A DNA stretch of 64,000 bases from an uncultured Lachnospiraceae bacterium (GTDB lineage: Bacteria > Bacillota > Clostridia > Lachnospirales > Lachnospiraceae), in NCBI GenBank assembly GCA_910588215.1, contig CAJUQJ010000007.1:1-64000 (forward strand), given 5' to 3'. Numbering within the stretch: position 1 is the first letter of the stretch; each line of letters begins with the position of its first letter. Shown here piece by piece: positions 17,933 through 26,217 of the stretch. A model generated the notes under the pieces. The model was not told the DNA's origin. It saw only the letters and a list, made by a program, of their open reading frames with translations, and ran no database searches. Both the position numbers and the translations under genes were made by a program.

Positions 17933-18033
17933 CTTTTTGCAGCTGAAAATTTCTCCCCCATAAGGGGGTCTGAAGTGGAGAGACGGAACAAATTGCTGAA
18001 AGCAGCAATTAAAATAGCGAGGAGAAATAGTTT
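17933..18033 (+). repeat. Leader repeat copy B, before the second GH43 gene
   Basis: Homologous to 8604-8684. It contains a perfect CCCCC-ATAA-GGGGG hairpin (17955-17968), the block GGAGAGACGGAACAAATTGC, then a perfect 8-bp stem AATTGCTG-AAAG-CAGCAATT (17991-18010) followed by AAAATAG, and the ribosome-binding site GCGAGGAGAAAT. In frame the second hairpin would read TEQIAESSN and stop, echoing the UxuA tail. Confidence 0.7.
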
Positions 18034-19881
18034 ATGGGAAAAGAGTATTTTTGTAATCCGCTAAATGTGCCTTACCGGTATCAGTTTAATAAGCTGCAGG
18101 TGCAGGGAATGTCCGGTGACGCACCGGTACAGGTGGCGAGAGAAGCGGCAGATCCTTCTATGATTCAATTTCAGGGGAAATATTATATTTTTGCATCCAT
18201 GACGCTCAGCGTATGGATGTCCGAGGACATGGTACACTGGGAGTGCCACCGTCTGCCGGAATCACTTCCGCTGTATGATTATGCGCCGGATGCGAGAGTG
18301 GCAGGGGATTATGTATATTTCTGCGCTTCAAAAAAGGAGGAACCATGTAACTTCTATCGGACGAAGGATATTATACATGGACCTTATGAGGAAATAAAGG
18401 GAACATTTCCTTTTTGGGATCCGAATCTTTTTGTAGATGATGACGGCAGAATGTATTTTTATTGGGGCTGCTCCAATCTGACACCTCTATGGGGCGTGGA
18501 ACTTGACCCTGAAACCATGAAACCTTTGACGGAGAAGAAAGAATTGATATGGGGTGATGCATGGACAAAGGGGTATGAAAGAAACGGGGAGGATCACTGT
18601 GCGCCTCCTTTTTCAGAAGAAGAAACTGAGATGCGGTACCAGGAGTTCCTAAAGTCATATCACATAGAGGAAGCGTCATTGCCGGAAAGTATGGTCGTGC
18701 AATTGCATGGTCATGTGAGCTGCAAACCGTTTATTGAAGGTGCATGGATGAGTAAATATCAGGGCAGGTACTATCTTCAGTATGCCTGTACAGGTGCGGA
18801 GTACAATGTATATAGCGATGGGGTATATGTGAGTAATTCTCCCCTTGGTCCCTTTATATTGGCGGATAATAATCCATATTCCTACAAGCCGGGAGGCTTT
18901 CTGCCGGGGGCAGGCCATGGCTCTACAATGCGGGACAGGCAGGGAAATCTATGGCATGCATCCACCATGCGGATCAGCATGAACCATGTATTTGAGCGGC
19001 GTGTAGGAATCTGGCCGGCAGGATTTGATGCAGATGGAGAGCTTTTCTGCAACCAGCGTTATGGGGACTGGCCAATAAAGGTGGAAGATGGAAAGATGGA
19101 TCCCTGGAAGAATCCCCAGTGGTATCTTTTAAGTTATGGGAAACCGGCAAAGGCTTCTTCGTTTACAGAAGGAAAAGAACCAAAGTCTGTCACGGATGAA
19201 AATGTGCGGACCTGGTGGCGGTCTGCAACAGCCAAGAGCGGCGAGTGGATTCAGGTAGACCTGGAAAATAGTTATACGGTAAATGCTGTCCAGATTAATT
19301 TTGCGGATGATGGCATTTCTATTCCGGTGCCGGGGAAAATCCGCGGAACTACACAGGCCCGTTATATTGAGGAGAAAGACCATGTGACCCGCTGGAAACT
19401 GGAAGGCTCCCTGGACGGCGAAGAATATTTTATGATAGAGGACAAGTCGGAAGCAGACACGGACTTACCACATGACTTGGTCGTAAGGGAAGATGGGTTT
19501 CAGGCACGTTTCCTGAAACTGACGGTGATGGAGGTGCCTTATGGACAGCCGCCCTGCATTTCAGGGTTTCGCATATTCGGCGTGGGAGACGGAAAAAAGC
19601 CGGCAATACCGGAGTTTAAAGCATACCGGGAAAATGATCTGGATATGATGGTGAAAATAAAAGGAACAGATGCGGTAGGGTATAATATTTTGTGGGGCAG
19701 TAAGCCTGATAAACTCTATCATAGCTATATGATCTTCGGAAAAGAGCAGCTTATTGGCGCACTGGTTAAGGGGAAAGAATATTTTGTGCGCGTGGATGCA
19801 TTTAATGAAAATGGGATTACCGGGGGAAATGTTGTGAGGATTCCGGAGGCAGGGAACTTTGAGCCGGAAGTAAAAGTATAA
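18034..19881 (+). CDS. GH43-family glycosidase with discoidin-like (F5/8C) domain
   Basis: 615 residues. The first ~360 residues are a GH43 propeller: EAADPSMIQFQGKYYIFAS (base Asp), FWDPNLFVDDDGRMYFYWG (second Asp) and EGAWMSKYQGRYYLQYA (acid Glu). Residues about 365-510 match an F5/8 type C / CBM32-like module (SFTEGKEPKSVTDENVRTWW, GEWIQVDLENSYTVNAVQI, LKLTVMEVP). The end (about 530-610) is Fn3-like. No signal peptide. It is the last gene of the carbohydrate locus; its leader duplicates that of GH78, suggesting shared control. Likely an arabinofuranosidase or xylosidase on imported oligosaccharides. Confidence 0.9.
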   Translation: MGKEYFCNPLNVPYRYQFNKLQVQGMSGDAPVQVAREAADPSMIQFQGKYYIFASMTLSVWMSEDMVHWECHRLPESLPLYDYAPDARVAGDYVYFCASKKEEPCNFYRTKDIIHGPYEEIKGTFPFWDPNLFVDDDGRMYFYWGCSNLTPLWGVELDPETMKPLTEKKELIWGDAWTKGYERNGEDHCAPPFSEEETEMRYQEFLKSYHIEEASLPESMVVQLHGHVSCKPFIEGAWMSKYQGRYYLQYACTGAEYNVYSDGVYVSNSPLGPFILADNNPYSYKPGGFLPGAGHGSTMRDRQGNLWHASTMRISMNHVFERRVGIWPAGFDADGELFCNQRYGDWPIKVEDGKMDPWKNPQWYLLSYGKPAKASSFTEGKEPKSVTDENVRTWWRSATAKSGEWIQVDLENSYTVNAVQINFADDGISIPVPGKIRGTTQARYIEEKDHVTRWKLEGSLDGEEYFMIEDKSEADTDLPHDLVVREDGFQARFLKLTVMEVPYGQPPCISGFRIFGVGDGKKPAIPEFKAYRENDLDMMVKIKGTDAVGYNILWGSKPDKLYHSYMIFGKEQLIGALVKGKEYFVRVDAFNENGITGGNVVRIPEAGNFEPEVKV

Positions 19882-19963
19882 CAGGCTCGAAAAAGCCCTC
19901 CTGTTTCAAATGAAGTTGAATCTTTGGGAATAAAGATGAATAAAAATTTTTGTTTAGAACAAA

Positions 19964-20118
19964 AGCAGGATACTTTGGTATATTAGGTTCTTTCTGATGT
20001 TTGGGTAATTTCGTCATTCTCATTTGGCTTTGCTAAGTCGATTGGGTGACTTAGAACAAATTCGGAGAATATACGGATACCCAAAGTGCAGAAAGAACCG
20101 TATATTAGATGTCCTGCT
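19964..20118. repeat. 155-bp imperfect palindrome (MITE-like or structured RNA)
   Basis: The left arm 19964-20007 (begins AGCAGGATACTTTGG) pairs with the right arm 20078-20118 (ends GATGTCCTGCT). Shared blocks are AGCAGGA, GGTTCTTTCTG and TTTGGGTA. Pairing continues inward (ATTCTC...GAGAAT, ATTTG...CAAAT) to a central hairpin CTAAGTC-8 nt-GACTTAG. The whole segment would fold into one long hairpin. It follows the GH43 gene by 82 bp and precedes decayed mobile DNA. Confidence 0.7.
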
Positions 20119-20149
20119 TATATTTTTAGAAGGTAGTTTTTTAATATAA

Positions 20150-20338
20150 TTATGCCAGTTGCAGGCCAGCCAGTTCCTCTACTTCTTCTATAGAAAGACC
20201 AGAACCCATCGCTATTTCCTCAAAGGATAATTTTCCCATGGACAAATATCTTTTTGCTGTTTCAACTTTTGTATCATGCTCTTTGCTTTTGACATAAGAT
20301 CGCATCACTTCTTCTTGATCATATAACTCCATCATCAT
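20150..20338 (-). CDS. Small protein resembling the C-terminal tail of Rpn-family nucleases
   Basis: 62 residues. The end (AKRYLSMGKLSFEEIAMGSG LSIEEVEEL, split here by a space) has the pattern 'L..G.s.eeIA..tgLs.eEve.L', which is the usual C-terminal helix pair of Rpn/PD-(D/E)XK transposase-like nucleases. The nuclease core is missing. Yet ATG 20338 has a strong ribosome-binding site (AAAAGGAGGTTGTCAAC), so it may be expressed as an independent small protein. It is either a remnant or a bona fide short relative. Confidence 0.5.
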   Translation of the reverse strand: MMMELYDQEEVMRSYVKSKEHDTKVETAKRYLSMGKLSFEEIAMGSGLSIEEVEELAGLQLA

Positions 20339-20726
20339 GTTGACAACCTCCTTTTCCTTACTTTCAAGATGTAGATGTCATCAACGAGTACATTGTTGAT
20401 GGTGATATCTTTTATGTCATTTTGCTAATACGACTATGGGAATCATACCGTTATGAGGAGGACGTAGGTGCTCTTAGGTGGAAATGAAAGGTTCAAAAGT
20501 GTTGATTTTTCAAGGTTTTCGGCGTTTCTCATTTTCCAAATAAATTTGAACTCGTAGCAATGTGCGATTAGCAGGAGCGATTTTTGCTAATCAGATTTGA
20601 CCACAGAGAAATTGAACTATTAATTAGTGTCTGCTGATTAATTCTACAACGCTTTATTTTACTGATTTGTGCCCTGATATCTGATATAATATCTACAAAG
20701 GTTTCAATGAAACAGGCTCATTTTTC
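20339..20726 (+). other. Gene-poor stretch with a short protein-like fragment
   Basis: About 390 bases without a complete gene. From about 20350 to the TGA at 20485-20487 an open frame reads DVINEYIVDGDIFYVILLIR and then LWESYRYEEDVGALRWK. This is protein-like but has no start codon or ribosome-binding site, and I do not recognise it. The rest is AT-rich. TGATATAATATC near 20683-20694 could be a -10 region. Confidence 0.3.
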
Positions 20727-20759
20727 TTGCAGCTTTTTATGGATAACGGGGTGAAACAC

Positions 20760-20982
20760 ATGTATAGACCGCTTGATAAGTTACAGCATTCGTTCCTTGA
20801 TTTCAACCAGCCCATGGGGCTTAAAATGAATCCGGATAACCGGTGGGTCAAAATGGCTGACTGTATCCCATGGGATGAATTCGAAATAAAATATGCAGAG
20901 CTTTTCCCAAGTGGCACCGGCAATGTTGCCAAACCGCTGCGCATGGCGCTGGGAGCCCTGATCATCCAGACAAAATTTCCAA
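20760..20982 (+). pseudogene. Transposase N-terminal fragment (IS1182/IS5-like)
   Basis: From ATG 20760 the frame reads MYRPLDKLQHSFLDFNQPMG and, further on, MALGALIIQTKF. The latter is the conserved N-terminal DUF772-type region of IS1182/IS5-group transposases, which normally continues '..f.SD.E.v..i.eN.y.QyF.G'. Here homology stops after QTKF (about 20982), and the sequence changes to that of an AlbA/RecG-like gene. About 75 residues remain of a 400-500 residue enzyme. Confidence 0.7.
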
Positions 20983-21985
20983 TAGGAAATCGGCAGCGTA
21001 TATTGAGCGTAAGATATTTCCATATGCTGCAGAAGAAGATTTGTGTATGGATTTGGTCGGTAAAGCCCGGCAGATGGCGGTCAATAAATTTAAAGATCAT
21101 CCTTGGGGCAATATGACGGATATGGAGCTGTTACGAAGTGCCGGACTTTATGAAAAAGACATGGAAAGCGGGAAAGAAGGCTTTAACATGGCGTGTATTC
21201 TCTTGTTTGGAAAGCCGGAAACCATTCAGTCCTGTGTGCCGGGATACAAAACAGATGCCATATACCGTGTAGAGAATTTAGACCGTTATGATGACCGCCT
21301 GATTGTGGAAAGCAATTTGCTGGAGAGCTATAACCTGTTAATTGACTTTATTAAGAAACACACGGATGATAAGTTTTTCCTGATTGACGGTGTCAATGTA
21401 AGCGTAAGGACTGCGATAGCCAGAGAGATTGTCAGCAATTTGCTTGTGCATAGGGAATTTAAGAGTGCATTTCCGGCGAAGCTGATTATTGAAAAGGACA
21501 GGATATGGACGGAGAACTGGAGCAGGACACAGTGGAAGGGGAGAATCAGTCTTGAGAATTTCACTCCTTATCCGAAAAATCCCATAATAGCGAAATTTTT
21601 TGTAAACATTGGATATGCGGATTCACTTGGTTCCGGTGTTCGGAATTTGTATAAATACACGAAAATTTATTCTGATGCAGAACCGAATTTTGAGGAAGGC
21701 GATGTCTTTAGGTTAATCGTGCCTATGCGACCTGCAGGAGCAACGCTGACAGGCAGAAGAAAAAACAATGAGGTTACAAGAGTCACAGAAAAGGTTACAG
21801 ATGTTACAGAAAAAAGGATTATTGAATTATTAAAAGATAACTCAAAATATAAAACTGCTGAACTTGCTGAAATGCTTGATATAAGCAGAAAAACTGTATC
21901 CATTAAGCTTAAAAACCTAAAAGAAAAGGGCATTGTAGAAAGAGTGGGGTCTGATAGAAAGGGATATTGGAATATTTATCTGTAA
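20983..21985 (+). pseudogene. AlbA/RecG-like transcriptional regulator, 5'-truncated
   Basis: The open frame from 20983 onwards (IERKIFPYAAEEDLC... from about 20999, ATG at 21041) matches the middle and C-terminus of the 'ATP-binding / RecG-like' regulators. Present are the domain with AIAREIVSNLLVHREFKS (GHKL-type ATP site), SLENFTPYPKNPIIAKFF, GYADSLGSGVRNLYKYTKIY, and a C-terminal winged helix (TAELAEMLDISRKTVSIKL). The N-terminal AlbA_2 domain that should precede it is gone, replaced by the transposase head. Compare the intact relative at 59175-60509. The 314-codon part from ATG 21041 could still be translated, but there is no clear ribosome-binding site. Confidence 0.75.
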
Positions 21986-22059
21986 CGCGTAGGGTTACAG
22001 AACTATACATATGATAGAAAAATGCGTAGGGAATATAAAAATCGTAAAGGTGATAGGAA

Positions 22060-22224
22060 ATGAAACACAGCAGAAGCATGTCACAGAAGCTTACAATGGA
22101 AGAGATTAGGGAAAATGTCGTAATTATCAAAATCAACAAGTCGTTTCGAGACGGAATGAGCGAAACCGAATTGTATGACGTGACGCGGGGATGTTGGAAG
22201 AGGAAGTTTGCCAGTACACGATGA
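22060..22224 (+). CDS. Short hypothetical protein, probably a truncated gene
   Basis: 54 codons, ATG 22060 after AAAGGTGATAGGAA. It reads MEEIRENVVIIKINKSFRDG then MSETELYDVTRGCWKRK and stops. This looks like the start of a longer conserved protein that normally continues past 'RG.WK'; here it ends in the frame change and debris at 22200-22380. I do not recognise the family with confidence. Confidence 0.4.
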   Translation: MKHSRSMSQKLTMEEIRENVVIIKINKSFRDGMSETELYDVTRGCWKRKFASTR

Positions 22225-22383
22225 CCCGGCGTTTGTCAAAATGCTCTGCGGAAGGAACATTCACTGAGCCAAAGGGTGCTTTAGGAAAATACAGATGTGG
22301 ACGCAAGACATTGGCACAATGTCCTGCGAACTGAAACAGGAAAGCATGAAGAAATATTAAAAAGGGAAAGGCGGTAGGAATTT

Positions 22384-22710
22384 ATGGCAAAAAAGCAGAC
22401 AGCAGGAAGGGACAGACTGGGAGATTTGGCACCTAAATTTGCGGAATTAAATGATGATATTTTATTTGGGGAGGTATGGTCGAGGGAGGAACAGCTTTCA
22501 GCAAGGGACCGGAGTATGATCACTATTGCGGCGCTCTTTTCGGCGGGACTGTACCCACAGCTAAAATCCCATCTGGTACTTGGAAAGGAACATGGGATTA
22601 CAAAAGAGGAAGCGGTCGAAATCGTGACACAGCTTGCGTTTTACTGCGGCTGGCCGAAAGCATGGAGTACATTTGAACTGATTCGGGAAGTTTATGACAC
22701 GGAGAACTGA
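22384..22710 (+). CDS. Carboxymuconolactone decarboxylase (CMD) family protein
   Basis: 108 residues, the normal size for stand-alone CMD domains. It shows the conserved blocks GEVWSREEQLSARDRSMITI, LYPQLKSHLVLGKEHGITKE and EIVTQLAFYCGWPKAWSTF. These small AhpD-like proteins form oligomers and act in ring-opening decarboxylation or peroxide-related redox reactions. The exact reaction here is unknown. ATG 22384 lies after AAAGGCGGTAGGAATTT. It stands alone between the decayed region and the convergent two-component genes. Confidence 0.88.
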   Translation: MAKKQTAGRDRLGDLAPKFAELNDDILFGEVWSREEQLSARDRSMITIAALFSAGLYPQLKSHLVLGKEHGITKEEAVEIVTQLAFYCGWPKAWSTFELIREVYDTEN

Positions 22711-22855
22711 TATTTGCGAACAATGAATAAAACAGCTGTTTGGTTTTAACCTCCAAGTATATACTGCAATACCAATCGGAACTTCCAGACAGGTTATAAA
22801 TCGCCTACAATGATTCCTGCGCGATAACTTCCAAGGTTTGAACTGGAGTAAATTT

Positions 22856-24085
22856 TTACGGATTTGTCCCCAGTTCCACAAGAAAACGATTGATATTATT
22901 CTCGCTTTCTGCCCATATTTTTCCTTTGTGTTGTGCAATAATAGTCTCGGCAATGGAAAGGCCGAGGCCGAAGCTGCCTGATTGGCCCATGTCAACATTC
23001 CGGCTTCTTGCTTTGTCAGCGCGATAAAAGCGTTTGAAGAGATGGTTCAGATCGCTGGCGGGTATTTCAGCACCTTCATTCGCCACCGTCAATAAACAAT
23101 GTCCTTTGCTATGTTTTTTCAAAGTCACCCATGTAGTTCCTTTTTCCCATGAATACTTTTGTGCATTGTCCAAAAGGATATCCAGAACTTGACGTAATTG
23201 TGCAGGGTCGCCGTTTACTGTAATACCATCCTGGATTTCTGTGTGCAGTGTAAGTCCTTTTTCAAAGAATATAGGTTCAAATGGAAGCGTTGCATCGGAA
23301 ATAAGCCGGCTGAAATCTACGGAAGAAAAGACAGTATTGCACTGCACATTATCGGCTCTGGCGAGTTCCAGCATCTGTTCTACCAGATTTCGCATTTGTT
23401 TAGACATAACCAGAATACTTGAACTGAATTTTATGCGGCTGGTTTCGTCGTAATCCGGATTTTGCATAAGTTCTGCATTCGTCATGATTACTGTCAGGGG
23501 AGTTTTCAATTCATGGGAGGCATCGGCAATAAACTGCTGTTGCTGGTTCCATGCCCTGTCAATGGGTTTTACTACCCAGTTTGCCAGAAGAAAACTGATA
23601 CAAAGAAAAGCAAGAAAACAGGCCAGACCAACAAGAATACAGTTCCTGATCAGGTTATTTAGAATGGCCAATTCGTTGGAGATGTCGGCATAGACAAGAA
23701 TCTGGCTGACAGAGGTGCTTGCATGGTAAAAGCGGAGATTGTATTCCTCTATGATGCCAACGCGTTCAGAACTGGAAAAGGTTGCATTGATCAAATCTTT
23801 CAGAAAGTCTTCATCCGAAAGATCATAGTATCCTCCGCCTGTTGCAATTAAATCGCCCTGTATGCTTAGTTGGAGGGTAAAGTATGGCAGACGTATATCT
23901 TCCTGCAGTTCATTGGGAAGATGGAGCAGGAAGGGATGGCTGGCAATATTCTGCATCATATTGATGCTGTTAGTTTCCAGATTCATCTTTGTAAAAAAAT
24001 AGATCAGGAACATAATGACGCAGAGCATAACCGTTACAATGCTCATGGTGATGGTCACAAATTGACAGCGGAGTTTTTTGGTCAT
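22856..24085 (-). CDS. Sensor histidine kinase (OmpR-pair type)
   Basis: 409 residues. There are two membrane helices (about 10-33 and 150-172) enclosing an extracellular sensor of about 115 residues. The phosphoacceptor box FIADASHELKTPLTVIM follows near residue 195. The ATPase domain has DILLDNAQKYSW (N box) and SFGLGLSIAETI (G2 box). It is transcribed after the response regulator at 24215, separated by 130 bases holding three hairpins. The divergent ABC cluster at 25174 is its likely target, in the manner of Clostridial stress or antimicrobial-peptide systems (inference). Confidence 0.93.
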   Translation of the reverse strand: MTKKLRCQFVTITMSIVTVMLCVIMFLIYFFTKMNLETNSINMMQNIASHPFLLHLPNELQEDIRLPYFTLQLSIQGDLIATGGGYYDLSDEDFLKDLINATFSSSERVGIIEEYNLRFYHASTSVSQILVYADISNELAILNNLIRNCILVGLACFLAFLCISFLLANWVVKPIDRAWNQQQQFIADASHELKTPLTVIMTNAELMQNPDYDETSRIKFSSSILVMSKQMRNLVEQMLELARADNVQCNTVFSSVDFSRLISDATLPFEPIFFEKGLTLHTEIQDGITVNGDPAQLRQVLDILLDNAQKYSWEKGTTWVTLKKHSKGHCLLTVANEGAEIPASDLNHLFKRFYRADKARSRNVDMGQSGSFGLGLSIAETIIAQHKGKIWAESENNINRFLVELGTNP

Positions 24086-24121
24086 ATTTACCTCTATGCC
24101 GGAGCAGTTTTTTGCGAAGGC

Positions 24122-24220
24122 TGTGAGTCAAATTTTAAATTTGGCTCTACAATTTCGAGTTTGTGGCTCCGGCACAAACTCACGGTTGAAAAATCAGCAT
24201 ATCAGTGTGATTTTTCAACC
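24122..24220 (-). repeat. Three tandem hairpins between response regulator and kinase
   Basis: Reading along the plus strand: GAG-TCAAATTT-TAAATTTGG-CTC (about 24125-24147, imperfect), GAGTTTGTG-7 nt-CACAAACTC (24157-24181, perfect 9 bp), and GGTTGAAAAATCA-11 nt-TGATTTTTCAACC (24184-24220, perfect 13 bp). The last overlaps the response-regulator stop codon. On the coding strand none is followed by a T-run, so they are unlikely to be plain terminators. Confidence 0.75.
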
Positions 24221-24889
24221 TTTTACCTCCAGATGGTAGCCCATTTTACGGATAGCCGCGATATGGATGTTGGATTCTATACTGGCTAATTTTTTGCGCA
24301 AAAAGCCAACATATACTTCTACATGATTTTCAACCGCGTCGGAGTCATACCCCCATACTCTTGCAAGAATGACTTCTTTGGAGAGATTGTGGCTGCCGGA
24401 TTGGAGCAGAAACCGCATGATATCAAACTCTTTGGCGGATAAGCGCACTGTGTTTGTGCCGCATATCAACATGCCCGAAGATAAATCAAGAGAGGTGTTG
24501 CCGAAGGCAACCTCATCTACCTGTGTTCCCTGTCGTCTCAGCAGTGCGTTGATACAAGCCAGCAGTTCCCGCGTGTCAAACGGTTTGGTTAAATAGTAAT
24601 CGGCTCCGGAGTTCAGCCCAGTAATGCGATCCTCCAATCCGGATTTGGCCGTCAGCATTAAAATAGGTGTTCCGCATTTTTTGGAACGGACCTTCTTGGC
24701 AACTTCATATCCGTTCATTTTCGGCATCATCACATCCAAAATCAGCAGGTCGTAAATTCCAAGTTCGGCATATTCTTCGCCAGTTTCGCCATCGTAGGCA
24801 ACTTCGACTTCAAATCCCTTATTGATCAATAATGTCTGAATGGAATCAGCCAGCAGTTTTTCGTCTTCAATCACTAGTATTTTCATCAT
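24215..24889 (-). CDS. OmpR/PhoB-type response regulator
   Basis: About 224 residues. Receiver: KILVIEDEKLLADSIQTLL (acidic pair), LLILDVMMPKMNG (phosphoacceptor Asp), MLTAKSG and KPFDTRELLA (conserved Lys). C-terminal winged helix: SLDLSSGMLICG, LSAKEFDIMRFLL and VWGYDSDAVENHVEVYVGFL RKKL (split by a space). An upstream extension to 25021 is hydrophobic and unlike the family. The MMKIL start has GGAG ahead of it; the second Met at 24886 is equally possible. First gene of the pair with the kinase at 22856. Confidence 0.93.
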   Translation of the reverse strand: MMKILVIEDEKLLADSIQTLLINKGFEVEVAYDGETGEEYAELGIYDLLILDVMMPKMNGYEVAKKVRSKKCGTPILMLTAKSGLEDRITGLNSGADYYLTKPFDTRELLACINALLRRQGTQVDEVAFGNTSLDLSSGMLICGTNTVRLSAKEFDIMRFLLQSGSHNLSKEVILARVWGYDSDAVENHVEVYVGFLRKKLASIESNIHIAAIRKMGYHLEVKG

Positions 24890-25085
24890 GATTTCTCCGA
24901 TCAATTCTTTTTCATTATAGTACAATCCAATGCTGAAATAAAACTGAAAAAGGTGCAGTTTTAAAAAAGTTAGTATGTTTTTCAGTATGATTTCAGTAAG
25001 GATTGCTATGATGCTTTTCAAAGGAACAGAATCTAAGGGTTAGAACAAAGCGCGCTGAGATGCCTTGTTGAGACTGGAGGAGATT

Positions 25086-25187
25086 ATGAGATTATTATTA
25101 GCGGAAGATTTCAGAGCAGAATCTGAAATTCTGCTTGCGTCCTCAGCACAAAGCGCTTCGGAATGGAGGAAAAATGATAACAGTTGA
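25086..25187 (+). pseudogene. 33-codon remnant starting like a response regulator
   Basis: ATG 25086 follows an ideal ribosome-binding site (CTGGAGGAGATT) and opens with MRLLLAEDF, the usual beginning of a receiver domain (MRLLLAED). It then runs into unrelated residues and stops at 25185-25187, overlapping the ABC gene start. The sequence GATTTCAGAGCAGAATCTGAAATT inside it is palindromic in its outer 8 bases. It could instead be a short leader peptide in front of the ABC cluster. Confidence 0.35.
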
Positions 25188-26217
25188 ACATTTGGCAAAG
25201 CGTTACGGAGATTTTGCGGCGGTAAACGACTTGTCCTTTGAGATTGAGGATGGGCATGTATATGGTTTCTTAGGACCTAACGGCGCAGGAAAATCCACTA
25301 CGATGAACATTATGACGGGTTGTTTGTCTGCAACGGAAGGGCATGTCAGGATTGACGGGTATGATATTTTTGAAGAACCGGAACGTGCAAAGAAACTCAT
25401 GGGGTATCTTCCGGAGCAGCCGCCGCTCTATATGAATGAGACGCCTATGGAATATCTGAAATTTGTGGGAGAGGCCAAAGGTGTGAAAGGCAGGGAACTG
25501 GATAGACAGATTGAAAGCGTCATCTCTCAGACCAGATTGGAGAATGTGAAAAATCGCCTGATTTCAAATCTTTCAAAGGGATATCGGCAGAGGGTGGGCA
25601 TTGCACAGGCACTGTTGGGGAATCCCGGGGTTATCATCCTTGATGAACCCACAGTGGGACTCGACCCGATTCAGATCATAGAGATCAGAGACTTGATCAA
25701 ACAGCTCGGACAGGAGCATACGGTCATATTAAGCTCCCATATTCTTTCAGAGGTCCAGACGATCTGTGAAAAGGTCCTCATTATTGACAAAGGAAAACTG
25801 GTGGCATTTGATGAACCGGAAAATCTGGAAAAACTCCTGATGGCATCCAATGCTGTTTCTTTCATCGCAGAAGCAGAAATTGATGAAATAAATGAAGTCA
25901 TGGAAGAAATGGAAGCGGCTGTAGACTGGCAGATGGAAAAACAGGAGAATGGAAGTGTTCGCGTAGATATAAAAATTGAGTCTGGAGAAGTATCGGATGT
26001 ATGCCGTCATATCTTCTTTGCTTTTGCTCAAAGGGAAAAAGCCCTGTTGGAACTGACATCAAAGAAAGCAAATCTGGAAGATGTCTTTTTGGAGCTGACA
26101 GAGAGCGGCATGGATACGGTAGCTGCGGATAAGAACGGAAAGGTTAATAAATTAGATATAAAACCTACAGAAAACAACGATGCGGAATGGATGGAAAGGC
26201 AGGTGGATGACAAATGA
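25174..26217 (+). CDS. ABC transporter ATP-binding protein (GldA-like)
   Basis: About 347 residues. Walker A GPNGAGKST is at residues 36-44, then the Q-loop region YLPEQPPLYMNETP, signature SKGYRQRVGIAQAL, Walker B VIILDEPTVGLDP and the switch His in ILSSHILSEV. The C-terminal 110 residues resemble the accessory domain of bacitracin/Gld-type exporters. ATG 25174 follows GGAATGGAGGAAAA; the longer frame from 25135 lacks homology. It overlaps the permease gene by 4 bp, so translation is coupled. Energises the export complex with the next two genes. Confidence 0.93.
   Translation: MITVEHLAKRYGDFAAVNDLSFEIEDGHVYGFLGPNGAGKSTTMNIMTGCLSATEGHVRIDGYDIFEEPERAKKLMGYLPEQPPLYMNETPMEYLKFVGEAKGVKGRELDRQIESVISQTRLENVKNRLISNLSKGYRQRVGIAQALLGNPGVIILDEPTVGLDPIQIIEIRDLIKQLGQEHTVILSSHILSEVQTICEKVLIIDKGKLVAFDEPENLEKLLMASNAVSFIAEAEIDEINEVMEEMEAAVDWQMEKQENGSVRVDIKIESGEVSDVCRHIFFAFAQREKALLELTSKKANLEDVFLELTESGMDTVAADKNGKVNKLDIKPTENNDAEWMERQVDDK

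Noticed and set aside
24184..24220. 13-bp hairpin as terminator of the response regulator
   Set aside because: The T-run follows it only on the plus strand, where no gene is transcribed into it; on the coding strand it is followed by GTGAGTTTG.
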